Shown piece by piece: positions 54,775-63,281 of a stretch of 64,000 nt of DNA. Position 1 is the first letter of the stretch, and each line of letters starts with the position of its first letter. The position numbers and the translations under genes were made by a program. The notes beneath the pieces were generated by a model, which saw only the letters and a list, made by a program, of their open reading frames with translations, did no database searches and was not told the DNA's origin. Source of the stretch: Promethearchaeota archaeon (GTDB lineage Archaea; Asgardarchaeota; Lokiarchaeia; Sigynarchaeales; SOKP01); assembly GCA_013375495.1 (NCBI GenBank), contig JABXKC010000013.1, positions 1 through 64,000 on the forward strand. Reading direction: 5' to 3'.

Positions 54775-55257
54775 TTACGTCAATTCTGAATTATGGTTAA
54801 CATCTTAAATTTCATTTTGGAAGTATTTAAAATTAACTACAAATTAATATCTTAATAGAAGTGAGGAAGAGATCTCTTTAATTAGAGAGTCTTTTAAAAA
54901 TTAAAAATTTTAATCCTAGACTTATCTAAATAGAAATAGAAATTTCTATTTCAAGAAAATTATTGATCAATCGGAAAAATACGAGAGAAATAAAGAGAGA
55001 ATTGATTTATAGAATGAGATTGGATTTTATGAACACGATAGGAGTACAATACATCTCTTTATCCTCTATTAGTACATAAAAAAAGTTACTGATGTGTTAA
55101 AAAAAAATATCTACGAATTATTTCTGTAATAAAGTATGAATTAGAGGAAAAGGAAATAATTATGGGTTATAATGCTAATATTGATCTCGAGATTTACCAG
55201 AAAGAACAGTTAAAATAAAAAAATTATAAATAAAAAATTAAAATTTAAGATTTATAC
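54775..55257. other. Intergenic region, about 480 bases
   Basis: AT-rich. It contains a perfect 20-bp palindrome (54933-54952) and an 18-codon ORF at 55162-55218 (MGYNANIDLEIYQKEQLK) too short to support. The NosD promoter lies near 54.8 kb. Nothing else recognised. Confidence 0.4.
54933..54952. promoter_or_regulatory. Perfect 20-bp palindrome
   Basis: The sequence GAAATAGAAA followed by its exact reverse complement TTTCTATTTC. It lies about 160 bases upstream of the NosD-like gene. Perfect symmetry over 20 bases is notable even in AT-rich DNA. It could be an operator, or a cruciform or element border. Confidence 0.35.
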
Positions 55258-55392
55258 TTAGATTTGAGTAAAGAAGCTCTTATCAACGCCGCAGACTGGG
55301 CATACCCAATCATCAGGGAGATCTTCGAACTTGGTACCTTCTTTATCTTCGTCGTAAACATAACCGCAAGCGCCACATTCCCATTTAGCCAC
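55258..55392 (-). CDS. rub: Rubredoxin
   Basis: A 44-residue mononuclear iron electron carrier. Cys6-x2-Cys9 ([10 protein letters not shown]) and Cys31-x2-Cys34 (WVCPVCGV) hold the iron; the linking segment FEDLPDDW is typical. Start is GTG at 55392, ahead of which is AAAGGTTG. It should accept electrons from the NADH:rubredoxin reductase at 58 kb and pass them to superoxide reductase, rubrerythrin or FprA, all within 15 kb. It is slightly shorter than the 52-54 residues of bacterial rubredoxins but has every ligand. Confidence 0.92.
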   Translation of the reverse strand: MAKWECGACGYVYDEDKEGTKFEDLPDDWVCPVCGVDKSFFTQI

Positions 55393-55619
55393 AATAAACA
55401 ACCTTTATTTTAATTTGTTTAAAATTTTATAAATAAATGTATAATAATCTTTATCTTTATTTTATTTTTAATAAATTTAATTTCTTTAGGTTATAAAGTT
55501 CATAAACTTGGGTTATCCAAAAATTTTCAACTAAAAGTTGCAGAAAAATGAAAGATAAATATAAGCCCACTTTGGAATCATTAGACACTCATCCGAATTG
55601 TCGGATGGAACTAATAGAA

Positions 55620-55940
55620 TTATGAACGAAAAAATCCTGCTTTTTTCAACGCTTCCATAGAAATTCTGCTACTTGGGCCATCTCCTCTTGCTACATTGAC
55701 GCTGACTTTACCATCTACAGCTTCAAAAATTTCAGCAACATCACCATGTTTGAATCCGGGGCACAACATAATAGCTTCGATTGACTCGTTTTGTAGAAAA
55801 TCTTTGGATACTTGTACTGCCTCTTCTTGAGTTTTAACAACAACAGAATGCAATTTATACATTCCAGTATCAATTACAGTTCTATGTTTTTTATAATCTG
55901 CATCAGGTGCGTGTGCAATGAATAATGCTTTAAATGTCAT
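55620..55940 (-). CDS. DUF6506-like small protein
   Basis: A 106-residue soluble alpha/beta protein beginning MTFKALFIAHAPDADYKKHR, with a conserved central motif LCPGFKHGDVAEIFEAV and VNVARGDGPSSRI near the C-terminus. I recall this pattern as a domain of unknown function, DUF6506, found in anaerobes. No catalytic role is known to me. The Cys in CPGF and the His-containing N-terminus are candidate functional residues. ATG at 55940. Confidence 0.6.
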   Translation of the reverse strand: MTFKALFIAHAPDADYKKHRTVIDTGMYKLHSVVVKTQEEAVQVSKDFLQNESIEAIMLCPGFKHGDVAEIFEAVDGKVSVNVARGDGPSSRISMEALKKAGFFRS

Positions 55941-56063
55941 ATTAATGATTATCCATGATTAATATAAAATTTTTTCCAAGCTATTGTTAATGAATAGAAA
56001 ATCGTATTTAATATGGATATTAAAGGATATGTTTGAGTATTAAAACAGTTTATCAAAAAAAAC

Positions 56064-57695
56064 CTATTTAGGTCGTCTAATTACCATTCCGGGAGATTTT
56101 CGATTTTTTTTTCCGCTTTCGACAACGACAACACCATTTACAAGGACATATGGAATACCTTCAGGAAGTTGATAAGGTTGTTCGTAGGTTGCTTTATCAA
56201 TAACCGTATTGGGTTCAAAAATAACTAAATCAGCCCAATTGCCTTCTCTAATAAGACCTCTGTCTTGGAGCCCAAGACGTTGAGCAGGAAACGATGTCAT
56301 CTTGCGAATCGCTTGCTCTAAGGTTAGGACTTTTTCTTCTCTAACGTATTTACCCAGAATTCTAGGATATGTTCCAAAAAACCGTGGATGAAAAGCTCCA
56401 GCGCTAAATGAAGCGGGAACTCCAGAACCATCTGTCCCAACCATTTGGTAACGGCTCGTCATGATTCTCTGAATATCTTCTTCTCCCATACTTTGTATCG
56501 TAGTCATAACGCCAAGTTCATTGTCAACTAGCAGTTTAAAAAAGGTATCGAAATCATCTGAAAAACCTTTTATTTTTGTGATTTCCGTGATATTCTTTGA
56601 TATTATATCTTTCCAATTATCGAGATTAACAGTTGAAATATATAAGTTCTGAAAACCCTCGTCACGTATCCAATTTTCCCATCCTTTGATTCCTTCTTTG
56701 ACCTCTTTTCTAATCCGTTCTTGAATTTCCGGTTTATTTATGCGATTTAAAATATCTTGATTTTTTCCTTCTCGTACCCAGGGAGGAAGGGCAGTCATAA
56801 GACTAGACATACCACGTTCATAAGGATACTGATCACATGTTATACTAATACCTCGCTCGTTAGCCCCGTCAATTAAGCTTAAAGTTTCCTTGCTAGTACC
56901 CCAGTACGGTTTACCAGATATTTTATGATGAGCTATTTGCCCTCCAGCACAACCAGATTTCTCAACGATTTCAATGACTTCCCCTACGGCCTTTAAAACA
57001 GTTGCTCCCTCACCACGTATGTGAGAAAAGTACAATCCATTAAATTCAGCAACTACTTTGGCTAAATCAATTATTTCATCTGTTTTTGCGAACACTTGAG
57101 GAGCATAAATCAAACCCGTACTCATACCAAAAGCTCCAGCCTCCATTGCTTCACGCAGATAATCTTTCATTTTTTGAATTTCTTCGGGATTAGCAGGACG
57201 ATTTTCACCACCTTGGCCAGCAGCCCACTGTAAATTTCCATAACCTATAAAAAACACCAGATTGGCAGAATTCCGTTTCTTTTCGTTATATTCTAGATAA
57301 TCTGAAAATGAATGATAAGGAAACTCAAATCGAGTAAGGATTGGGTCTATTTTACTTATTAACTTAAGGAAGTCTTCTTCTCTTCCCTCAGGAATGGGGG
57401 CCATACCTTCTCCACACATTCCGACCACCGCTGTTGTTACACCTTGGTATAACGTAGAATCTTGACCTCTACTACCCGGTAATATCCAATCAGTATGCGA
57501 GTGGATATCTATAAATCCAGGACAAATTATCAAACCTTTGGCATCTATAACTTTCTTAGAGTCACTTTTTATCTTTGGACTTATTTCCACTATTTTTCCA
57601 TCCTTAATTCCGATTTCTCCAGAATACCAGGGATTTCCCGTTCCATCAATTATTCTTCCATTTTTGATAATGATTTCATAATCCATGCTTAACAA
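56064..57695 (-). CDS. N-acyl-D-amino-acid deacylase family amidohydrolase
   Basis: A 543-residue amidohydrolase of the D-aminoacylase type. The metal-binding HxH is IDIHSHTDW (near residue 66). Further features are AGAFGMSTGLIYAPQVFAKTDEI, FSHIRGEG, IAHHKISG, the catalytic Asp in VGTDGSGVP and GLIREGNWADLVIF. The enzyme removes acyl groups from D-amino acids or hydrolyses N-acyl dipeptide-like molecules. With the C25 protease it suggests breakdown of peptides or of peptidoglycan-derived D-amino acids. The start is ATG 57695 or 57686. A single gene on the minus strand. Confidence 0.88.
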   Translation of the reverse strand: MLSMDYEIIIKNGRIIDGTGNPWYSGEIGIKDGKIVEISPKIKSDSKKVIDAKGLIICPGFIDIHSHTDWILPGSRGQDSTLYQGVTTAVVGMCGEGMAPIPEGREEDFLKLISKIDPILTRFEFPYHSFSDYLEYNEKKRNSANLVFFIGYGNLQWAAGQGGENRPANPEEIQKMKDYLREAMEAGAFGMSTGLIYAPQVFAKTDEIIDLAKVVAEFNGLYFSHIRGEGATVLKAVGEVIEIVEKSGCAGGQIAHHKISGKPYWGTSKETLSLIDGANERGISITCDQYPYERGMSSLMTALPPWVREGKNQDILNRINKPEIQERIRKEVKEGIKGWENWIRDEGFQNLYISTVNLDNWKDIISKNITEITKIKGFSDDFDTFFKLLVDNELGVMTTIQSMGEEDIQRIMTSRYQMVGTDGSGVPASFSAGAFHPRFFGTYPRILGKYVREEKVLTLEQAIRKMTSFPAQRLGLQDRGLIREGNWADLVIFEPNTVIDKATYEQPYQLPEGIPYVLVNGVVVVESGKKNRKSPGMVIRRPK

Positions 57696-57779
57696 ATCTA
57701 AGAGTTATATGAGTAGATTAAATAATTATGTATTAAAAAAATAGTAGATTTTCTCAAATTTGAGCAACTAAATTTGAAC

Positions 57780-57926
57780 TTATTTTGGAGATTGCTTTTT
57801 CATGAAAAAATTCTTAGAGGTACGACACCTTGGGCATTTATAGTCGTCACCAACCTTTTCAAACGGAATCTCTTGTTCTTCGTCTATATATACATAATTA
57901 CATCTTTTACAGCGGTGTATTGTCAT
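57780..57926 (-). CDS. Small rubredoxin-like protein
   Basis: A 48-residue protein, MTIHRCKRCNYVYIDEEQE..., with Cys6-x2-Cys9 and Cys31-x2-Cys34 at the same spacing as the intact rubredoxin at 55.3 kb. The aromatic core differs: DDYKCPRC in place of DDWVCPVC, and there is no Gly after the second pair. It starts eight bases after the stop codon of the rubredoxin reductase gene and must be co-transcribed with it. It probably forms a rubredoxin-like iron site; a zinc-ribbon role is the alternative. Confidence 0.8.
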   Translation of the reverse strand: MTIHRCKRCNYVYIDEEQEIPFEKVGDDYKCPRCRTSKNFFMKKQSPK

Positions 57927-57934
57927 AATTTTCA

Positions 57935-59281
57935 CTATTTATTTTGTTGTTTTTTGAAACCTTCTTTTGGGTGTTTACAATTTGGACATTTCCAATCGTC
58001 AGGTAAATCTTTGAAGAGAAATTCCCTTTTTGTTTCGTCATATTCCGCTCCACAATTAGAGCATATATAGATGTATAATTCGAGGATATCCATAAGTTCT
58101 TCTCGGGTAACATCTTGCTCCATTTTTTTATAAACAAATGACATAGCTTTGTTGTCTCCAAAAAGGATAGCTCCTTTGAGAGTGTTATCCTTCAAGATCA
58201 ATTTCTGATAGCAGCAATCGTCCTTACCTGCTCTTTTTAGAATGTCCCAACTCCCACCCTCTTCTTTTGAGGGATTAAAAATTCCAATTGAAGTTAATTC
58301 CATGCCTACTATTTTTAAGGTATTTTTTGGTGTGGTTCCCTTGTATTCTATCTTTTTTAAGCCTAAAACAGATGCAGCGACGATTTTTGATTGTTCCATG
58401 CAAGCCGGGATAATTCCCCAAGTTTGATTTTTATATTCCACGCAATCTCCTACAGCAAAAATATCTTTTTTACTTGTCTCCAAGTATGCATCAACAATGA
58501 TGCCTCGATTGGTTTCTAATCCGGAGTTTTGTGCAAGATCGATAGTAGCTCTAATTCCCGCTTGGATTAAAATAATATCAGCATCGAATTTTTGCCCATC
58601 TTTCAATTTAATTCCAGTGACAGCTCCATTACCCATGATTTCTTCGGTTGCTGCACTTAAAACAACATTAATACCTTTAGATTCAATTTCGTTTTTTAAC
58701 ATACCACTACATTCGTCATCTAGTTGCCTTGGTAATAATTGTGGAAAAAATTCAACTACTGTAGTATCTAAGTTAGTATTTTTAATTTGATTAGCCAATT
58801 CTAGTCCGAGTAACCCTCCTCCTATAATAATAGCTTTTTTAGCTTTGGACGTTTGAATAAATTCTTTTATTTCTAATGTATCATCAATGGTTCTTAACGT
58901 AAATACTCCTTTTCCTACCATTTCTCTTGCGTTTTTTATGGGAGGGATATTTGGAACACTACCTAAAGCCAATATTAATTTATCATAAGAAACAGGGTCG
59001 TCCTGACCTTCAATAAAGAGAACGTTTTGATCTGGTTCAATTTTGGTAACCTTACTGTTAAGGTTTAGTTTTACATTTTTATCCTTATACCACTCATCTT
59101 TAAAAACGATCAAATCTTCAGCTTGAACTGTACCAGGGATCAATTCTGGTAAATTAACTCTCGTGTAATAGGGATATCGCTCTTGAGTAAAAATCTCAAT
59201 TTCTACTTCTTCGTTTAAAAAACGTATGTTTTGAGCTGTAAATGTTCCAGCGACATTATTCCCTACGATTACAACTTTCAT
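57935..59281 (-). CDS. NADH:rubredoxin oxidoreductase with fused rubredoxin domain
   Basis: A 448-residue flavoprotein. The N-terminal pyridine-nucleotide-disulfide-type reductase has the FAD motif VIVGNNVAGTFTAQ, the NAD motif IIGGGLLGLELANQ and the FAD motif DIFAVGDCVEY. It lacks redox-active disulfide cysteines, as NROR enzymes do. The C-terminal ~50 residues are a rubredoxin: YICSNCGAEYDE ... DLPDDWKCPNCKHPKEGF. It hands electrons from NADH to rubredoxins that feed superoxide reductase, rubrerythrin and FprA. The small rubredoxin-like gene follows. ATG at 59281. Confidence 0.92.
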   Translation of the reverse strand: MKVVIVGNNVAGTFTAQNIRFLNEEVEIEIFTQERYPYYTRVNLPELIPGTVQAEDLIVFKDEWYKDKNVKLNLNSKVTKIEPDQNVLFIEGQDDPVSYDKLILALGSVPNIPPIKNAREMVGKGVFTLRTIDDTLEIKEFIQTSKAKKAIIIGGGLLGLELANQIKNTNLDTTVVEFFPQLLPRQLDDECSGMLKNEIESKGINVVLSAATEEIMGNGAVTGIKLKDGQKFDADIILIQAGIRATIDLAQNSGLETNRGIIVDAYLETSKKDIFAVGDCVEYKNQTWGIIPACMEQSKIVAASVLGLKKIEYKGTTPKNTLKIVGMELTSIGIFNPSKEEGGSWDILKRAGKDDCCYQKLILKDNTLKGAILFGDNKAMSFVYKKMEQDVTREELMDILELYIYICSNCGAEYDETKREFLFKDLPDDWKCPNCKHPKEGFKKQQNK

Positions 59282-59407
59282 AGTTTTACTATTTTTAACA
59301 TTATATTTTAAGATTTTTATTATGAATCTTAAATTAAAGAGGAGAACCGGTTATAAGAACAGGTAATTGAAAAAAAATGGAAAAAAAAAAGTTTAGTATT
59401 TAAATTT

Positions 59408-59608
59408 TCATTCTCTAGTCTTTTTTGGTAATATCCCTAAGATAAATAGCGTAAATAAGCTACTAAATGACCAGGTCCAATAAAACCACGACCCAAAAAG
59501 AAATCCAATAAATCCCAAAAATCCTAATAACCATAACCGGTTTGCTCTTTTTACAGGAACTTCAGGGGGGTTAAATGGGACAATTCCTAAAAGGATTAAG
59601 AAAAACAA
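59408..59608 (-). CDS. Small membrane protein, two or three helices
   Basis: A 66-residue protein starting at TTG 59608, with hydrophobic segments at both ends and the motif LWLLGFLGFIGFLFG in the middle, ending ILPKKTRE. It lies nine bases after the previous membrane protein gene, whose C-terminal segment has a similar WLCNLGWLGGLG pattern. No ribosome binding site is visible, so translation is probably coupled to the upstream gene. It may resemble DUF3796-like small proteins, but I am not sure. Confidence 0.5.
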   Translation of the reverse strand: MFFLILLGIVPFNPPEVPVKRANRLWLLGFLGFIGFLFGSWFYWTWSFSSLFTLFILGILPKKTRE

Positions 59609-59617
59609 GAAATACAG

Positions 59618-60061
59618 TCAAAATAGAGGGGCATAAAGTGTTCCTAATCCTCCTAACCACCCTAGATTACATAACCAAACAAGTGGATGTAATGGCCCTA
59701 GTTTTCCTAGCGGTTTAATTACTTTTTTTGGACCCTTCTTTCGTTCAATTACGGAGAGTACAATTAAAATAATAGGACCCGCAATTGATAAAGTCAAAGC
59801 AATACCGAAAAGCAAAATACCACCGTAGACGCCAAATGCTACCCATAATAATACTATAGCAATAATTACTGCACCTACAATTGGCTCTTTTAGTTTACAT
59901 GTTATTGCTAGAACAGGTCCACCAACTGTAACAAATAGTGCGAGCCAGAATAAAAACACGAGATTCGTAAGACCAAAGAATACCCAGAGCATCACCATTA
60001 TGAGTAACCATAGAGCTAACATCAATCTAACTAAACTACTTATTTTTGTATCTTCACTCAT
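59618..60061 (-). CDS. Membrane protein with four or five helices
   Basis: A 147-residue hydrophobic protein with four to five transmembrane segments and a basic loop (IERKKGPKKVIKPLGKLG) before a terminal hydrophobic stretch. I choose ATG 60061 because GTGATTAAA directly precedes it; GTG 60070 is the alternative. No known family is recognised. A promoter with TATATAAT and a 16-bp palindrome lies 60-80 bases upstream. Confidence 0.55.
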   Translation of the reverse strand: MSEDTKISSLVRLMLALWLLIMVMLWVFFGLTNLVFLFWLALFVTVGGPVLAITCKLKEPIVGAVIIAIVLLWVAFGVYGGILLFGIALTLSIAGPIILIVLSVIERKKGPKKVIKPLGKLGPLHPLVWLCNLGWLGGLGTLYAPLF

Positions 60062-60124
60062 TTTAATCACATAAAACGATAGACCAAGTTTTACTAATTC
60101 TTCTTTGCAATCATATTATATAAT

Positions 60125-60140
60125 ACTATCTATAGATAGT
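60125..60140. promoter_or_regulatory. 16-bp palindrome in promoter
   Basis: ACTATCTATAGATAGT is a perfect palindrome next to a TATATAAT element (minus-strand reading), about 65 bases upstream of the membrane protein start at 60061. This is a typical position for a dimeric regulator. Confidence 0.4.
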
Positions 60141-60150
60141 AAGAAATCTA

Positions 60151-60216
60151 AGAACATGTTCGAAATTAAAAATATATAATCATCTCCATTTAGAGAGAAA
60201 TAGAACACCAAAATAA
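60151..60216 (+). pseudogene. Duplicated promoter and 5' end of the ferredoxin-type gene
   Basis: The stretch matches 62294-62370 closely: both share GAACATGTTCGAAATTAAAA, TATATAATCATCTCCATTT and GAAATAGAACA(C/T)CAAAATAAA. Here a short deletion has removed the ATG and neighbouring bases, and the frame does not continue. It is a truncated copy that keeps the palindrome and TATA box, about 2.1 kb from the intact gene. Confidence 0.75.
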
Positions 60217-60701
60217 ACCCACAATTTAAAAAACTGAATTATTTTTACCATAATATATCTTTGTTTTGTTCTATCTCTTCTACTGTAGTAGCTTTCAGAG
60301 GGTTGAAGAGGAAAATTCTTAGTTACAGTAACACTTTTTCTTTCAAACAATTAAATGTAGTTAACTGGGGGATCTGCCCAGCATCATCGTTAATATAATG
60401 TTATGTTTATAAAAGATTTTCAAAATTCCAAAAAGATATAGGTAATGAAACTCTCTCCTACTAAATAATGGGGTTTTTTTTAGTAATTATTACTTTCAAA
60501 TATTCAAGATTGAAGATTTATTCGTCGAATAATAAGATATTTAAGATGCATTTTAGATAATTGCATCAACTATGATTTCTTCTTCTGAGATGGGGTACTT
60601 AATTATTTCAATGATGAAACCTGTTCATAATTTTTTCCAACAGAAAAGCAGGACGATTTAGGTGAGCGTAGGTATAGGAGAAACCCACAACAGAAAGAAA
60701 A

Positions 60702-62147
60702 ATGTTAATAGAAATGATAAAAAATACACATAGAATGACCGGAACGGTCAAATGGTATAATGAAAAGAAAGGATTTGGATTTATAACATCCGATAGGAAC
60801 AGTGAAGATGTTTTTTTACACCATACTGCACTGCAACCACACGAGGATGTAAATATCGTCCCTGGGGATCGCATTACCTTTATAATCCACAAACGAGAAA
60901 AAGGACCCGCTGCTCTTGAAGTAAAGCGAGTTGCGGAAGAAACCAAGATATTACAGTCCGATCAAGTTGGTATTGGTATAAAATTTACTGATCTCGACCT
61001 AAGTCCAGAATTATTACGAGCAATAAGAGATGCAGGGTATGTGGACCCGACACCAATTCAAGCACGGGCAATTCCTCTAGTTTTAAAGGGGAAAGATTTG
61101 CTTGGGTGTGCTCAGACTGGAACAGGTAAAACGGCAGCATTTGCGCTTCCAACCATGCAGCGATTGATGAATACCCCAAGCAAAGACAAATTGAATATCA
61201 TAAACAACAATAATTACAAAATAATACGTAAAATACGAGTGTTAGCACTTTCACCAACGAGAGAGCTGGCAATCCAGATTGCAAATAGTTTCAGCATGTA
61301 TGGAAAATACACTGGACTAAAAAATACTGTCATTTATGGCGGTGTTGGACAAAATCCGCAGGTGAAAAAATTACAGCAAGGTGTAGATATTATAGTTGCG
61401 ACACCCGGTCGATTACTCGACTTGATGAGACAAGGACATGTAAATCTGAACCATGTCGAGGTGTTGATTTTGGACGAAGGCGATAGGATGCTTGATATGG
61501 GTTTCATAAACGATATTCGTTCTATCGTCAAGATGGTACCACAAAAGAATCGACAAACCCTGCTTTTTTCTGCTACAATACCTCGTGAAATAATTAAATT
61601 GGCAAAAAATATTTTGCATGATCCCATCCAAATAAATATATCTCCCAATGAGCCCACTTTGGAAATCATTAAACAGGTTGCATTCTTTACAACAAAAAAA
61701 AAAAAGCAAGCATTGTTAGAATATTTACTCGCTGATTCAACTATTACTCGAGCACTCGTTTTTACGCGCACTAAGCACGATGCGAATCGAGTTGTTAAGG
61801 CCTTACAAAGGAAGGGAACATGTGCAGAGGCGATACATGGAAATAAATCACAATCTGCACGTCAAAATGCACTTAAAAACTTTCGTACAGGAAAAACTCG
61901 TGTGTTGGTAGCTACCGATGTTGCTTCGCGGGGACTTGACGTGGATAACATCTCACATGTTATCCAGTTTGACTTACCAGATGTGCCGGAAACTTATTTG
62001 CATCGTATCGGTCGGACAGCCAGAGCAGGAGCGGGAGGGAGTGCCTTTACATTCTGCGAAGTGAGCCAAAGCAAACAATTAAAAGAAATCGAGCAGTTGA
62101 TTCGAATGCGCGTGAAAATAATCCAAAACCACCCCTACACTATTTAA
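60702..62147 (+). CDS. Cold-shock domain fused to DEAD-box RNA helicase
   Basis: A 481-residue fusion. Residues 12-80 are a cold-shock domain (TGTVKWYNEKKGFGFIT, with RNP1 KGFGFI and RNP2 VFLHH). From about 90 a complete RhlE-like helicase follows: Q motif DPTPIQARAIP, motif I AQTGTGKT, Ia PTRELAIQ, TPGRLLD, motif II as DEGD instead of DEAD, SAT, VATDVASRGLD and HRIGRTARAG. Cold-shock domains are rare in archaea and are usually separate proteins. The fusion would place RNA binding and unwinding in one chain. GC looks higher than its neighbours, so transfer is possible. ATG 60735 (MTGTVKW) is an alternative start. Confidence 0.9.
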   Translation: MLIEMIKNTHRMTGTVKWYNEKKGFGFITSDRNSEDVFLHHTALQPHEDVNIVPGDRITFIIHKREKGPAALEVKRVAEETKILQSDQVGIGIKFTDLDLSPELLRAIRDAGYVDPTPIQARAIPLVLKGKDLLGCAQTGTGKTAAFALPTMQRLMNTPSKDKLNIINNNNYKIIRKIRVLALSPTRELAIQIANSFSMYGKYTGLKNTVIYGGVGQNPQVKKLQQGVDIIVATPGRLLDLMRQGHVNLNHVEVLILDEGDRMLDMGFINDIRSIVKMVPQKNRQTLLFSATIPREIIKLAKNILHDPIQINISPNEPTLEIIKQVAFFTTKKKKQALLEYLLADSTITRALVFTRTKHDANRVVKALQRKGTCAEAIHGNKSQSARQNALKNFRTGKTRVLVATDVASRGLDVDNISHVIQFDLPDVPETYLHRIGRTARAGAGGSAFTFCEVSQSKQLKEIEQLIRMRVKIIQNHPYTI

Positions 62148-62295
62148 TTTCTTTAGGGCATCCTTCAATCGGTTAAATGATAAGAAGGGTTGTGCCACTC
62201 GAACTTTCTTTTTTATAAAATTTTTTTATTTAAACAATTTCGTATTCTATAAATGAGGTAGTCCACGGATTTAATGCATAATAATCAATATTCTT

Positions 62296-62323
62296 GAACA
62301 TGTTCGAAATTAAAATTATATAA
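62296..62323 (+). promoter_or_regulatory. GAACATGTTC palindrome and TATA box
   Basis: A perfect 10-bp palindrome GAACATGTTC (62296-62305) is followed by ATTATATAAT (about 62315-62323), 22 bases before the ATG of the ferredoxin-type gene. Transcription would begin almost at the start codon. The same palindrome-TATA unit is kept in the duplicate at 60152-60180. The palindrome sits upstream of the TATA box, where archaeal activators or repressors bind. Confidence 0.5.
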
Positions 62324-62344
62324 TCATCTCCATTTGATCTAAAT

Positions 62345-63133
62345 ATGACTGAAATAGAACATCAAAATAAAGTTGTAAGAAAAATAATTCAAATTGATGA
62401 AGAGCTATGTACGGGCTGCGGAAATTGTATTGTAGATTGTGCTGAAGCTGCTCTTGAAATTGTCGATGGAAAGGCTAAAGTTGTCAATGATCTTTTCTGT
62501 GATGGGTTAGGTGCATGTATACAAGGATGTCCTACGGGTGCTCTTGAAATCATTGAAAGAGAAGCTGCAGAATTTGACGAGGAAGCGGTTGAAAAACGAT
62601 TAGAGACGTTGAAAAGCAAGGAAGAAGCAGAAATAGAACAGGTAAAACAGATTGTTGCCGAGCATTCGCACCAATGTGGTTGTCCTTCCTCTCAAACGAT
62701 GGTTTTTGACGAACCTGAAACTCAAACCGAAGTAGGTAGTGGAAAGCTTCCTTCAGCTCTGAGACAATGGCCAGTTCAGATGCATTTAATCAATCCTAAC
62801 GCTCCATATTATCAAGGAGCAGATGTCTTAATTTCTGCTGACTGTGTTGGTTTTTCATATGGCGATTTTCATAGAGATTTCTTAAAATCCAAATCCATTG
62901 CTATTGCTTGTCCTAAACTAGACCAAGGTAAAGAAGTTTATATTGAAAAAATTAAGAGTTTGATAGACGATGCAAAGATTAATACGCTTACTGTAGCTAT
63001 CATGGAAGTTCCGTGTTGTTCTGGATTATTAGCTCTAGCACAGGAAGGTGCAAAGAGAGCAAGCAGAAAAGTGCCTATCAAATTCGTGGTTATCAGTATA
63101 CAGGGAGATATCCTAAAAGAAGAGTGGTTATAA
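62345..63133 (+). CDS. Ferredoxin-type Fe-S protein with C-terminal domain
   Basis: A 262-residue protein. The N-terminal dicluster ferredoxin part has CTGCGNCIVDC (cluster 1) and CDGLGACIQGCP (cluster 2, in which the second Cys is Leu). Helical linker residues about 75-120 hold a CGC motif (HQCGCPSS). The C-terminal domain (about 135-262) contains ADCVGFSYGDFHRDFLK and MEVPCCSGLLALAQ. The architecture is common in anaerobes, but I do not know its specific partner. It probably passes electrons to a redox enzyme. ATG at 62345 is nearly leaderless, see the promoter entry. Confidence 0.82.
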   Translation: MTEIEHQNKVVRKIIQIDEELCTGCGNCIVDCAEAALEIVDGKAKVVNDLFCDGLGACIQGCPTGALEIIEREAAEFDEEAVEKRLETLKSKEEAEIEQVKQIVAEHSHQCGCPSSQTMVFDEPETQTEVGSGKLPSALRQWPVQMHLINPNAPYYQGADVLISADCVGFSYGDFHRDFLKSKSIAIACPKLDQGKEVYIEKIKSLIDDAKINTLTVAIMEVPCCSGLLALAQEGAKRASRKVPIKFVVISIQGDILKEEWL

Positions 63134-63281
63134 AACATTTTTTTCTTTTTCTTTTTAATTTAATGTTATTGAAGGGTCTTCACCCAATTTTAGTGTAATA
63201 TTATTAATTTCGAAGTTTTTCACACTTAATTAAATTAAATCTTAAAAAGTTTAAACTTCAGTTAAAATTAATAAATTTATA

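Larger units (their letters stand above)
60062..60701. other. Intergenic region before the CSD-DEAD gene
   Basis: About 640 bases. It contains a 16-bp palindrome (60125-60140), a truncated copy of the ferredoxin gene promoter and 5' end (60151-60216), a CTGGG/CCCAG hairpin (60365-60381), and perfect inverted repeats AGTAAT-T-ATTACT (60482-60494) and TTATTCG-T-CGAATAA (60518-60532). The latter two lie in the long leader or promoter region of the helicase gene. No ORF is supported. Confidence 0.45.

Noticed and set aside
55162..55218. 18-codon ORF with GGAAA-like leader
   Set aside because: Too short to support and no neighbour or conservation evidence is available.
61334..61771. 145-codon minus-strand ORF within the helicase gene
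   Set aside because: It is antisense to conserved helicase motifs and has no domain of its own.
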